Positions 10,801-21,735 are shown, counted from the stretch's first letter. The stretch: DNA of 64,000 nt from Holacanthus passer (GCA_025331565.1 JAFREQ010000091.1:1288501-1352500); one strand, 5' to 3'. Notes: generated by a model from the letters alone, not told the origin. Program-made: numbers and translations.

Positions 10801-12086
10801 GTTGTTAAAGATGGTGACTAAGGCTACAGTCAGCTGTTGCTACTTCACAGTAACAGCCTCAGAACAGATGGCTGGTGGGAAGTTTTATTTGTAAAGCGGC
10901 AACAGGAAATGTTATGTTTACATTAACAGAAACTAATTGTGGTAGACGTGACAGCTCTGAGCCGAGAAAACAGGATACATCTCGCTTTGTCCAGACTTGA
11001 AGGAAACACCAAAGACTTACATAACATCTTGCGATAAGGGCTGATCATAGCAACCTCCATTTTATAGAAAATAAAGGTTTTTTTCATTTTGAACATGTTT
11101 TAGTTTGTTTTCTTGCTCACATAAAAGGCCAAAAGTTCAAACAAGATCAGATAAGAACAGCAATTATTAGCCTAATGTTATTGTCAGAAACTGAATCCTA
11201 ATGAGAATCAATAAAATCTGAACAATATCAAACCCAGTTATTCACTGATTTAAGTTTTTGTTTTTTTCCTTTTTTATTAATAGAAGGATAGAAGGATAGG
11301 ATAATAGACTTGTAATAATACGAAGGTTACTGTGAGATAAATGTGACAGCACAGAAAGTATCTGGTCTCAAGATCAATGCAACTTTTATTGATGAACAAA
11401 CCCAAAGATATATTTGTCATTTTGAGCTCTGGACATGCAGAAGATTTTGCTCTCTGCCGTTGAATGTTCTCTTAGTTTTCACACTCTTGTCACATACCAA
11501 AACTAAAAGTATTTTGGCTTCAACATGCAAGTCACCTCTAGAAGTAAATGCCAACTGTAATTAGGTCTTTCAAGCTGTAACTGAGATGACTATCAGATCG
11601 GAACAGTGATGATAATAACTATTAGAGACAATTAGAATGACAATTAGAAAGACAGAGAGACTTCTCTCCACTGTGATTCAGAGTGTGTACTGTATATGTG
11701 TACTGCCTCAATCATGGAACTTGGCACCTTGCACAGCCAAACTTTGTGTTGCACAAGCCTCATAACAATAAGTAAAAGCATGGCCCCATGGTTGAGCAGG
11801 CTAAAGAGGAAATTACACTTTCCACGTCCCCAGGTGTGTGAGGGGATTTCATCATCAGAAGGTGTACATGCAGGCTCTGTGCGGAGATCCACGCACTTCC
11901 AATTTGTTGTAGACAAAAGTCTGCACATGTGTGAAACATGTCCTCCAAGCAGATTCCAGAGAGGAGAATAAACAGAACTACTACACGTCCTGTGGTGTCT
12001 GCAGCTGTTCGCCTACATGCTCGCTTGGGAGTACTATTCAGGCTTTGAGCAAACACCACTGTTTCCCTCCTTCTCACTCTCACATA
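10801..12086. other. Unannotated sequence left of the gene-bearing unit
   Basis: No exon is supported. Overlapping frames on both strands at 11644-12089 cover a slightly GC-richer patch, but neither strand reads like a known domain. Confidence 0.45.
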
Positions 12087-12279
12087 CACTGTAAAAAATA
12101 ATTCTACCCATTAGTCATGATGGCTTACAATTTGTTGTCAGTAAGACTACAAATTATTGAAATTGTTGTGATAATTCAAGATATAATGTTTATGTTGTGT
12201 TAACTAATGAAAAGTTTTCAAACTTAGAAAAGCGATTCCATTGAAATTAGGAATGGCAGTCAAAACGATGCACAGATAA

Positions 12280-12385
12280 TAGTTTCCCTCGTTGGACGTT
12301 TCTGATGACGTCAGCACGTTGAACGTGCTTTGCAAACAGAACCGTTACCACTGCCCGCCGTTTCCGCTTTCTTTCACGTTCACGT
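12280..12385 (+). promoter_or_regulatory. Promoter region with a perfect CRE
   Basis: A full palindromic cAMP response element, TGACGTCA, sits at 12306-12313 in a CpG-richer patch with repeated ACGTT/AACGT motifs. It lies about 130 bp before the donor site of the first non-coding exon. No TATA box is evident, which fits a CRE-driven, CpG-type promoter. The start site is inferred, not seen. Confidence 0.55.
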
Positions 12386-12445
12386 CCAGCACCTACGGAC
12401 ATCGTTGATCGATTTGGATTGCTAGCTGGCTGGAATTCGCATAAG
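12386..12445 (+). other. First, non-coding exon of the SAMD3-like gene (3' part)
   Basis: The sequence ends in ATAAG followed by a consensus donor GTAAGT (12446). Its 5' limit is unknown. It precedes the exon holding the start codon by about 280 bp. It is supported by the strong donor and the CRE just upstream, not by homology. Confidence 0.45.
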
Positions 12446-12727
12446 GTAAGTCATAGCTAACGAAAAGTTTGACCGTAAATTTTTAAATACTAGCTATTTA
12501 ATCGATGTCTTAATGTCTTTTCAGACTGCGTGTTATTTCCTTTTATATGAAACTCTTCCTCAGAAAAACAGAGAAAACATAAACAAAATTGCCATAAAAA
12601 GTAAGAACATAGAAAAAAATCTGAGCCACTCAAACTTATCTTTATCTTGTTTAATTATTCTTTATGAAACACATTGAACCCAAACTGGAGCGTGTGGCTA
12701 CGTCGGGCCTGCCTCTCTGACTTGCAG

Positions 12728-12842
12728 CTTAGGGTCGGAGCTAAGAGAAGCTAAGCTAAGCTCGGAGCTAGCTGTCGATGCTGCCTGAAGAAAGTCACCG
12801 TCCTTCGCTGACTTTTCTGGATTGATAGTGTATCAATGAGCG
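12728..12842 (+). CDS. Exon with 5' UTR, short upstream ORF and start codon
   Basis: The acceptor is CTCTGACTTGCAG (ending at 12727) and the donor is GCG/GTGAGT (12843). The start codon ATG is at 12836-12838, so the exon contributes only ATG AGC G to the coding region. The single leftover base is exactly what the next exon needs, which is the main reason for choosing this start. A 15-codon upstream ORF, ATG at 12778 to TGA at 12823-12825, ends ten bases before the main ATG and may dampen translation. Confidence 0.55.
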
Positions 12843-15800
12843 GTGAGTTTAACGTTTCCTGAATTTAAATAATGAAATGCCTTTTTGCCTTTAACGTTAG
12901 CTTAGTAGTGTAAGACAGGGTTTTGGAGGTTGAAACTATTGCCTTACATATTGCTTGCTTAAACGGAGGAGGGCTGTGGGTAAAGCACGAGCACGGGGAC
13001 AATGTGAAGGTTAGCTTGATCCACTTTAATGTCCGAACCAGCATAGGACAACTTAACCCTCACAACCCAAAATGACCTCTCACCTCTGACAGATCACTCC
13101 ACCCATCTTAATCATAACTCGCCTCACCTGAACGTAAAGTGCGCCATATTATATAGTTCCTAATGAAACTCAAACAGCAGAATACAATAATCCTAAATAT
13201 AGCAAGAATTAATTAAATTATGTGGATTCAATGTAATGAAATGAAAAATAAGACAATCTACTGAATATATCTGCACAAAAATAAATCTCATCTTACAGTA
13301 GCTTACCAAGACAGTGAAAGCTAGCTTTGTTTTATCTAACTTCTAACGTTACTGCAATAAGTATGCTCAAAGAGAACGTTAACTATTGTTGAATGTTAGC
13401 TTCATAGGTGGATACCCATAACAAAGTCCGGAGTGATTTTAGTCCAGTCCCAATTGATTGTATTTATTTTTTAAAAATTTTTTATGGTCCAGGGCATGGA
13501 TAATTGCTGCGCAAATTAACAACTGTTTCTCAATTAAACTCAGAGGTTATCTGTTTAATTTAATGTCTTTGAAATTAATGTCTTTCAATTGGAAACATTC
13601 ATATTAAATTTATCAAACTGTTTTTCATATATTTTGCCCTGTATCAAATACCGTAAGCCCTTTTTAGTTCACATAACTGCTAGTTACGTGTTCTTATTTT
13701 GAGTTCTCCCTGAGCACAATATGGAGGCTTTTGTTTGTTTGTTGGGTAATCAATATTTTTTCATTATTGATTAGTTACTGATTTGTTTAATTAGACAACC
13801 ACAGACTGCCATCCTGGTTTGTTGTCCAGCTAGAAGAGCCCAAAGACTACTTCCCCCATCAGTGTATATGGTTCAAGACAGCCTTCTGGTGTCTCCTAAA
13901 GCATATCTGCTGCACTGAGGTAGGTTAACCAGATTTTAAGGTAAATTTTGCTAATTTTTAACCATATTTATTGCAGCCAGAGATCCCTGCTCTTTTTTTG
14001 TTGGCCCTAGAGCTTGTGTTCAATAATTAATAATCCATTAATATTTGCATTATCCCCTCCAGAACCACTAACTGCCTTTTCACCTTTCAGATCCTATATG
14101 TGATGTGTATATGATCTCACACATAAACTTTTGCCTGCACATAACCTTCCTAGTGCCACAGTATGTGATGATATTTAATTCAAGCAACAATCTTTGGAGT
14201 TCTTCAAAGTCTTTTGTTATTTATATGTAACTTTGCAGGATGAATGGTTAGGCCTATGTGTTCATTTCAGGAAACCTGACATCTGATGTACTGATTATCA
14301 ATTTTTGCCCTTGATCAGATAATTTATGAAATATTTAGTATCAGCTAATGCAGAGTACTGTCTGAATTACTGTCTTTACAACTACAGGTTATGAATACAC
14401 TGAAGTGATTAAAATAAATAATCGATCAGAAAAGAGCTGAGAAAAGTGTCTATTTTTGTGTTCTTTACTACAGATTGAAGCCGAATTTACGAGAATTACT
14501 GCAGCTGACTTAAGAGGGTCCTTTTCTTCTAAACTGGAACAACATTTGCCTCGACTACTGCAGCTCTACAGGGCCAAAGTTAGTGTTCCAGAGCTGAGAA
14601 ATGTCCTAAACATGCTTGAAAATGATGTAAGTATTTTAGTTAGGTTGCACCAAAATATTGGTCAATGATACATTTTTGGCTAATTCCACAGTTGATATTA
14701 CTTTAGAAATCCCGGCATGTGAGATGTTATCTTAGCATTTTGAGAGATTAAATAGACTGTTGGTTGTTGAACAGAATTTAGTTTATCAATAGAAAGGTGG
14801 TCAGACCTGTTATTAAACTAAGGTGTCCTATAGGCCACATTTACTTCAGCAGCTAGTGGATTGGTAGCTTTAATATTGTACTCTGTTCCTAACAGAATTC
14901 AAACCAAATAAAAAAAGCTGTCATTCTAAGGGGCCTGCCATATTCCCTTCATGAAGATCCTACACATTTCCACAGAACTGCAGGGGTAAGCTTGATTTTC
15001 CTTATTTCTTCCTTTTTTTTTGCTTTTGTTTTTTCCTATCCATGCTGAATGAATGAGTCAGTAATACTATCCAGACAGCAGCTGATGTATCTATTCTAAC
15101 AATATTGAACAATAGAATGCGTTTGAAATGGAAGAATTGTGTCAAATTATCTTTTATTTATATTGAGACAAAGTTTTTTCAGGTCCACACAACACCCTCA
15201 GGAGTGTTGGCACATTGTTTGGTTGGATGGCATATTTGCTTATGTGTAATTACTATTTTGAAGAATGAACTTTGTTCTGGTTAGAAGATTCTAACATAAT
15301 ACAAGAGCGATATGAGTGAGAAGAAGTGTGCAAAACAATTCTAGTGCCTCTTGTACATAAGATCTTGTCAATTTTATTTACTGAAGCAAACGTCTGAGCA
15401 CAAAACAGCCATTTACAAATACATTTCTCCAATACTTCTCCACATAATGGCAAACTTTTTACTAAGTTGTGGCCAAGAAAGTGCAAAAGTAGCCAGGTAT
15501 ACATTTTGTAATGTCCAGCTACATGGCTTGTTGCCAATGCTTGTGAAAAACCCTACCACACTTTATTAACCTTACTAAATTTGGTAATTACATTTGGTCT
15601 CTCAACCAAAAGTACAAACCAAATAATCTAACAATTTACCTTTCCCTATCATTTGCCACACCAATGCAGCACCAGGGGGCAACATGTGTTTTTTGTTTTC
15701 TCAGTGACATCAGATAAGTAAAAATGATAACATAGTTTTGTTTTTTGTTTTTCTTTTTGTCTTTGGGAAGCCCACAGATACAGAGGAGAATATAACGAGG

Positions 15801-16076
15801 GGATTGAATGTGGGAACTCTCATGATACAAGCAGGGGAGGATCTGATTGACATCGCAGTGGTGTTGGAGGATCAAATCATACTGCACGGCATCAGGGACT
15901 ACTCACATGCTGTAGCTATACTGTTTGGTCTGCTGTATGCGCTCAACATTGACTACCCGAAGGAGCTAAAATATACCTTCGAAGTCATTCAGAAGGTTCT
16001 GATGGGTATCGGCAGTAAGCACTGCTCAGCAAGAGTTCATGGACTCAGGAATAGACTTCTCTGTAAAACTGTGTAG
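12836..16076 (+). CDS. SAMD3-like teleost multi-copy family protein, short C-terminal form (226 aa, five coding exons)
   Basis: Join 12836-12842, 13795-13919, 14474-14626, 14896-14985 and 15771-16076. Every exon has an AG acceptor and GT donor, all phases agree (1,0,0,0), and the total is 681 nt. Residues from about 45 to 220 resemble the C-terminal half of a large teleost family that databases often call sterile alpha motif domain-containing protein 3-like. Visible landmarks are IEAEFTRIT (about 45), LRGLPYSLHEDP (about 107), GLNVGTLMIQ (about 136), VVLEDQI, and LFGLLYALNIDYP (about 180) before a closing helix ending in LRNRLL. Family members I recall are longer, with an N-terminal PB1- or SAM-like domain that is absent here. 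The first 44 residues, rich in Trp, Cys and Phe, are not recognised. Molecular function is unknown for the family, so none is claimed. No signal peptide or transmembrane segment is evident. It may be a domesticated or transposon-carried gene. The assignment is from memory. Confidence 0.68.
13795..13919 (+). CDS. Coding exon 2 of the SAMD3-like gene
   Basis: The acceptor is TTGTTTAATTAG (ending 13794) and the donor ACTGAG/GTAGGT. The 125 nt are open only in the frame entered after one base of the previous exon, and they end on a codon boundary. The encoded segment, starting DNHRLPSWF and ending HICCTE, has three Trp and three Cys in 42 residues and is not recognised. Confidence 0.55.
14474..14626 (+). 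CDS. Coding exon 3 of the SAMD3-like gene
   Basis: The acceptor is TTCTTTACTACAG and the donor AATGAT/GTAAGT. The 51 codons start and end in phase 0. They encode the segment starting IEAEFTRIT and continuing through LEQHLPRLLQLYRAK, the best-conserved upstream block of the family as I remember it. Confidence 0.7.
14896..14985 (+). CDS. Coding exon 4 of the SAMD3-like gene
   Basis: The acceptor is CTCTGTTCCTAACAG and the donor GCAGGG/GTAAGC. The 30 phase-0 codons include LRGLPYSLHEDP, matching the family's short conserved LxGLP...EDP motif. It is too short to be found as an ORF. Confidence 0.65.
15669..15684 (+). promoter_or_regulatory. Weak CTCF-like motif in the last intron
   Basis: GCACCAGGGGGCAACA matches the CTCF core at most positions but departs at the first base and in the downstream RSTV part. 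It is weaker than the site at 63541. Confidence 0.3.
15771..16076 (+). CDS. Terminal coding exon of the SAMD3-like gene
   Basis: A T-rich tract precedes the acceptor GGGAAG (ending 15770). The exon encodes 101 residues and a TAG stop. It holds the conserved core GLNVGTLMIQ, DIAVVLEDQ, DYSHAVAILFGLLYALNI and a C-terminal helix ending LRNRLL, followed by CKTV. Codons are intact with no frameshift, which argues for a recently functional copy. Confidence 0.72.
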   Translation, partial: PTDTEENITRGLNVGTLMIQAGEDLIDIAVVLEDQIILHGIRDYSHAVAILFGLLYALNIDYPKELKYTFEVIQKVLMGIGSKHCSARVHGLRNRLLCKTV

Positions 16077-17093
16077 GCACTACACTGAGACCAGGGTTGT
16101 GAAAGGTGTCAATGACACATTGGTCCAGAATTGTCTTGAAAGTTTCTTTTCATTTCTGTTGCACTGTTTTTATGTTATATGTTCAGTAACCACTTTGTAA
16201 CTACATTCTCAAGTGAGCAAATTTAAGAGCTTTTCCTGCAAGCCCGACCATTACAGGCAGTAAGCACTGCTGTGTAAGGGTAAGGATAGAATGGCCTAGC
16301 ATTATCCTCCAGTTTTCATTGGAGTTGAGTTTAATTTTTAGAATGTCATTGTTCACTAAATGATCTTAAGTCACATTCTCAGTTGAGCAAATTTGTGAGA
16401 TTTTTCACAATGTTGTAAGTTGACAGTTGTGAGTCATCAGTCCAAACTTTTTGCAAGAAGCCTAAGTATTTTTCGGTTTTCATAGTCTCTGCACTCAACT
16501 TTTTAAAAAAAAAGTGTGAACACTTAGCACAGTGGCAAAATGTAACTAGTGAGTTTTAAAAAGTAGTAATTAGGGTACTTTTGTATGCATTGTAGACCTG
16601 ATGTTTTTACCCGAAAGCTTGTGCCAAGCTTCACAGTTTTAGGAAATGTTTGATGGGAATCTGTACTTTGATCTGAATGAAAGGTTATTGCCCATTAACT
16701 CTTAGTTATTAAATGTTGAAGAGCCGGAAATGAATTTGTTTTTTTGTTTTTTTTCTGAACGACCAAGAACGTGTAGAGACAAGATTGTTAAACTTTAAAA
16801 TTAACTCAAACAAAAGTGTAAGGAATTATATGTATAGTGAACTTAATCGGAAGTGAGTCCTGGTGAAGCTGACTCAAATATAAATTTATAGTTCAGCTGA
16901 CATTAAGTAAAGTTAGGTTAACTAGATATTGTACATAGACTGAACTACAGATTAAAAACTTACAAATTTAAGTACAACTGAATTGGTATCAATTTTATTC
17001 AACTAGAAAATTTCATTTGTTTTGAATTGTTCTGAAGTTACTTCAAATCATTTTCTCAAATTAAGTCAACTTAAAAAAAATTTTTTTACAGCG
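16077..17093 (+). other. 3' UTR and right part of the putative transposon
   Basis: No further coding sequence. ATTAAA, a common variant poly(A) signal, occurs near 16706 and 16950; there is no canonical AATAAA. The last 200 bases are dominated by AAGT/ACTT motifs and close with the TTTTTTACAGCG terminus. Confidence 0.4.
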
Positions 17094-17095
17094 TA

Positions 17096-17794
17096 TGTGT
17101 CCTCTCAAAGTGTGGGTTTGTCTTGTTTTGCTTGCATGACTTTGATTGTTTGAATTGGAAAATAAGCCATAGTCCCACTTTGTGAATTGACATCACAATT
17201 GGAATTGTATTACTCAGACTTTTGCTGGAAGATAACTGTTATTTGCACATACAGAATCAACTTTGTTGAACTCCTCTAAGCATTTATATTCACTTAGCAA
17301 ATACCATAACTTTTCATACAGTTCTCCTCTGAGAGGTCTGAGCAGGCCCTCCAAGCTGCTGGACGACTACAAAATACAACATATGACTGGAACAAATCAA
17401 AGCTACTTGGTTAAGGTTGTGTACAATAAATCGGCACTAACTGTCGTTGTCATGCAGGATATGAAACCTGGTCTTTGGTGTCAGAGACACTTTTTGATAT
17501 ATGTTCACCCGACTAGAAGAGGCTGCTCGTCAGGAAACGTTAGGTGGTTTTAATACTTTGATACCCACTTGTCATATGCATGTTAAGAAAGATCTCACTG
17601 TAATCACTGTCCCTGTTTACACTGATCATGAAGTGATCACACACTGTCAAGTCACTTTATTTATGACATTTAGGATTTTAACAGTCTTACAGAGTTTTTT
17701 AATCCGACACATCTTTCCAGTGGAAAGTAGTTCTGCTTTGTGGAAATACCTTACTAGGACACGACCACAACTAAAAGTAAGATTGTGTTACGCC
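17096..17794. other. Unannotated sequence with one 96-codon open frame
   Basis: The plus-strand frame at 17263-17553 (96 codons) is not recognised. A possible acceptor (CATACAG) precedes its centre, but there is no matching donor or known domain. I regard it as probably non-coding. Confidence 0.35.
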
Positions 17795-17861
17795 CCTGAA
17801 AATGGGGAGGAATAATCACAAGAGTGATGGTGATGTTACCTCAGCGACAGCTTGAGACTAA
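17795..17861 (+). repeat. 67-bp direct repeat, copy A (intact)
   Basis: It runs from CCTGAAAATGGGGAGG to CTTGAGACTAA. Copy B at 18323-18365 plus 19486-19509 matches it with about four differences once the hAT insertion is removed. About 460 bp separate the copies. They could be remnants of a local duplication or short terminal repeats of an unrecognised element. Confidence 0.75.
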
Positions 17862-18322
17862 CGTATTCAGTAAAACAAAATAACAATTCATATATATGTA
17901 CAAGGTGGGTTAATCACATACACACACTCAATTTCAGTAACCAAAAATACTCAGTATTGATCAGGAACAGTATACCCTGTTTCACATTACTGTATGTAGT
18001 TTAAACTCTTTTGAAACTTTCACAATATAAAATATCACTAAAATGTTAGTTAAGTGCATTAAACACAACCTAAAAGTTAACTGTGTGAAATAAGATACAA
18101 TTTGTGTAAATATGAATTCACTTTTAACACAAAACGATTATACTTAATACAAAATGGTGGCTGCTCGCAGCATGTCTAACTTAGCTTAGTCTGTTAATGA
18201 GCAGAGATTCGGCCACGTCAACAAAACATACTTCCAACTTTCCGAAAATGCATTAAAACCATTGTCTTAGCACTCTTACACATTTCAACATGTGACAACA
18301 AAGACATTATCACCACAACATA

Positions 18323-18365
18323 CCTGAAAATGGGGAGGAATAATCACAAAAGTGATAGTGATGTT
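18323..18365 (+). repeat. 67-bp direct repeat, copy B (left part)
   Basis: This is the left 43 bp of the second copy. Its last 8 bases, GTGATGTT, became the target site of the hAT-like element; the copy continues after 19485. Confidence 0.75.
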
Positions 18366-19477
18366 CAGTGTTGGGCAAGTTACTTCAAAAATGTAATGCA
18401 TTATGACTTGTTACTGTCAGGAATTCGTTACCTTACAATATTACTGTCTCTGAATTGTAATCCATTACTCTATTACTTTTAAGTTACTTTCACCAAAATA
18501 ACTGGAAGTATGGATTTGGCATTATAAATGTAGCTTATTGCAGCTCATTCCACACCCAGTGGAGGGCGATAACTGAGACTGAGAATGACTGAGCTAGGCT
18601 TAGACTAACAACAGTAGAATATATAACAGTAGAATATGTTGCCTAATAGGCACAATGATGGTTCATGGTGCAATACAAGGAACAATCATAGCCAGAATCT
18701 CAAGAACAGACAAAAGGTCAAAGTCTGGTAAATTGTGATAGAGATACTGTAACTGTAGGCCTATTCATATTAAATATTCTTAATAATAATATTCTTGGAA
18801 ACAGGTGGAGGCTTTTCCATCACAGGAGCAGAATTCAAGTAAGACCTTACTTCTGTTTCCACTGACATGGGGCATCAGCTGAGACATTGACCTGTTTGTC
18901 AAAGGAGTTTAGCTTGAAGCTAAAAAGTAACATAAAATGTGACGGTGTATGAACTCAAACGTTATTATTTATATTTATATTATTGCTAAAACAGAAATTT
19001 TAATTTAATCATACTCCAGAAACTGACTGACTGTGATCGGCTGGAGGCTGAAATGTTGACATAACGTTACCTCGGCTTATTAAAGTACCATAACCGGTGC
19101 CAAAGCCGGCCGGTACCACTGGGTTAGCCGGCTAGCTCAGTGAGCATGTTTCATTAAACAGGTCTCATTCAGCTCCGCCCTCGCTCCATCTCTTTGTCCA
19201 TATTTGGATTAACCAGAGTTAGGTGGCGTCCCCACTGCCAAGATGGCTGCACACTACGATTAGCTTCATTTTCGCTCTTCAAAAATCTACGGGTGACGTC
19301 ACGGAGACTACGTCCATGTCTTATACAGTCTATGATTGTAATGCGCGTTACTGAAGTTTGTACCGAGTAAAATATTACCCAATTTTTTTTAGTAATGCCT
19401 TACATTACTGCGTTACAGCAAACAGCAATATATTACAGTAATCACATTACTTTTGTAACGCGTTACTCCCAACATTG
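18366..19477. mobile_element. Non-autonomous hAT-like DNA transposon, 1,112 bp
   Basis: It starts CAGTGTTGGGCAAGTTAC and ends GTAACGCGTTACTCCCAACATTG, so the inverted ends share the TGTTGGG core. It is flanked by a perfect 8-bp duplication, GTGATGTT (18358-18365 and 19478-19485). Both subterminal regions are full of GTTAC/TTACT motifs, as in the abundant fish hAT family whose ends read CAGTGTTGGG...GTAAC. There is no transposase frame. A nested repeat may lie at about 19290-19335, where TGACGTCACGGAGACTACG runs into a TTATACAGTCTATG end, another common fish motif. Confidence 0.82.
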
Positions 19478-19485
19478 GTGATGTT

Positions 19486-19509
19486 ACCTCAGCCACGGCT
19501 TGAGACTAA
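19486..19509 (+). repeat. 67-bp direct repeat, copy B (right part)
   Basis: ACCTCAGCCACGGCTTGAGA and the next four bases continue copy B after the hAT insertion. Similarity to copy A ends at GACTAA. Confidence 0.7.
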
Positions 19510-21735
19510 TGAGGAAAACATCGCACGATCCCCAGGTATGAGGGAGGAGCAATCAATCTCAGATTCTCGTGTCAGGTCTAGGCTACTGTTACAGAGTAAT
19601 AGATTTTACATTTTAACTTTAGTTTTTTTTCAGCAAACAACAAAGTAAACATAATGAAATAAACAGCATTGAAAGATTTTAAACACTTTTAAATCATGTA
19701 ATACATGTTAACCGTTTTTAACCCTTTTCCTTTTCTTAACAAAATAAGTGCATTATCTTTTCAACCTGTCACAACTGCAGCTTTAGATTAAACCCACTCG
19801 ATTTGGCTAATTCACATCGAGCTTTGTGCAAATGCTTAAACATATTTTTGGCCTATGGAATTTTGATTTGTGTGTTCACAGTTATTTTACAGTGTACAGA
19901 GATGAGGAATGATTACAGTGCTGTAACTTTTTTCAGTGCGCATTTAGTGGGTGAGTGTTGCATCAAGATAGACTAAAAAACAAAACCAACCAACACCCTT
20001 AAGTTGAGAAAACAATCTAATCTTAAAGATCAAATTGGTGGATATATTAAATTCTTCCATCATATAACATAATCTTGATTTGATTTGTAGTTGAGTCATG
20101 AAATTGCACATGTTAAATTTACGTTTTTTTTCTGACCACTCCATCTGCTGATGAAAGCCATGTGACGGGATCAAATGCTTCTGACGACCACAAAATGGAC
20201 CTTGTGTTGGTGACATGTTTTTTCAACTTCTGTTTGCATGTGTTATTTTTATTAAACATTAGACTTCAGAGCAGCAGTGATAGTGTTACTGTTTACAGAT
20301 TAGATGTTTAATGTCACTGACATATGAATACAAACTAAAATAGACATACCGTTTTCTGACAGTGTATATAAGACAGTGTATTTGCATGTTTGGTTAAGCC
20401 CAATAATAACAGCACTTCATATTTTCATATTTAATTTCTTCCTACGGTGCTGATGCTGACCACCTGCTCACACCCACATCAGAGTTAATTTATCCCACAC
20501 CGAACATTTACGTTGTGTCCATGAGACCACAGTTCTGTTACGGTGTTCTACATCCTTCCTGAACTGCCTATTTTGTTCACAAAGTCACAGTTTGTTAGTC
20601 ACAGTAAATTGACACATCACGCTCAAACACAGAACATGTCCGCTCACTCAATCTTCTCACACCAACACCCACTAATACGATTCTGTGAACTCATGCAAGA
20701 ACGTTAGGACAAACACACATAGAAGATGATTAAATGTACATGTTTGTCATGAAAAATTACGCTCCACGGGAGCAACATGTACTCTGAGAACATCCAAAGG
20801 GGCGGGGGAATCTGCGAGCGCCAACGAGGCTTCACATCATCACACAAAACTTGTTGCAAAGATGCCCACTAATCAGGATACTGACAAATAAGATGGATTG
20901 CAGGGTGCATTAACAGTGTAAGCCAATATGTCATCATGACACACACACAAGCACAGAGTACACAGGATGCAGCCAGGATCAGTTATACAGCTCTGAGTAT
21001 GGAGGATGCAGACTACAGACATGTCCAGCCAGACGTGTACAGTTAACAGTGAAAAGTCGACATACTACCACCGCCCCTCAGTATTCTCAATACCACAATT
21101 TACAATGACATTTTAGACAATAAATGGACTGCATTTAGACAGAAAAGCACTTTACCATTTGCCTTCCATTTACCCATTCACACACACGAGCGAGGTATCA
21201 TGCAAGACACTCATCAAACCAGTTTTAATGTGGCAGAATAAACACTTTCACTGAACACAGTGAATTGTTGCGTATATCGTGAAATGTAAAACACCATAAC
21301 TCTTCATTTTAAGAGCTGTAGGTTAGATTGCTCTGTACCAACAAAGAAGTGAAATGTTAATGACAACATGGACTGCTGACAGCGCTAGGTTAATGTCTTT
21401 AGCACAAAAGGAATAAAACCCAACATTATACCAGACTACAGGATCCCTAACATCTCGCATCTATGTACTTTTCTTTAAACTTTAAAGTGTTTTTCATGCT
21501 TCTTTTTTCATGCAAGAAGTCCCTGTGGAACTGAATAAAAGTTGTAGAGAATTTATAAGATGCAAGATGCAATTACAATGAACAAATAAATAAATGAATA
21601 AATAAAATATTACAGCCAGAGAATCGCCCAGAGAGCTGAATGTCACCTTTGTACCTAAAGTCAGTATCTTCATCATACATCTTTAAAACATTTCCAAAAT
21701 GATTATATTATGTAAATATTCATTTCATTTGATGT
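19510..21735. other. Unannotated sequence
   Basis: No supported exon. A short stretch near 21120-21195 (AGCACTTTACC then TTTACCCATTCACACACACG) resembles a degraded fish repeat tail. TTTTACAGTGTA at about 19882 resembles the CACTGTAAAA-type terminus, but no partner was found nearby. Confidence 0.4.

Larger units (their letters stand above)
12087..17093 (+). mobile_element. Putative TA-flanked transposon-like unit carrying a five-exon gene
   Basis: The left end starts CACTGTAAAAAA at 12087 and the right end closes TTTTTTACAGCG at 17093, inverted repeats matching at 11 of 12 positions. TA stands directly outside each (12085-12086 and 17094-17095). No nearer partner for either end is visible. 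Ends of the form CACTGTAAAAAA, with TTAAGT/ACTTAA motifs next to one end as here (about 16900-17075), are frequent in fish repeats as I remember them; I cannot assign a superfamily. The 5,007-bp unit contains the complete SAMD3-like gene in one orientation and no recognisable transposase. The short inverted ends could still be coincidence or belong to two separate insertions. Confidence 0.45.

Noticed and set aside
17263..17553. Additional exon of the SAMD3-like gene
   Set aside because: It lies beyond the stop codon and the right terminal repeat, has no donor, and shows no resemblance to the family.
19870..19900. Right end of another CACTGTAAAAAA-type transposon (TTTTACAGTGTA)
   Set aside because: No matching left end was found within several kilobases and the A/T run is short.
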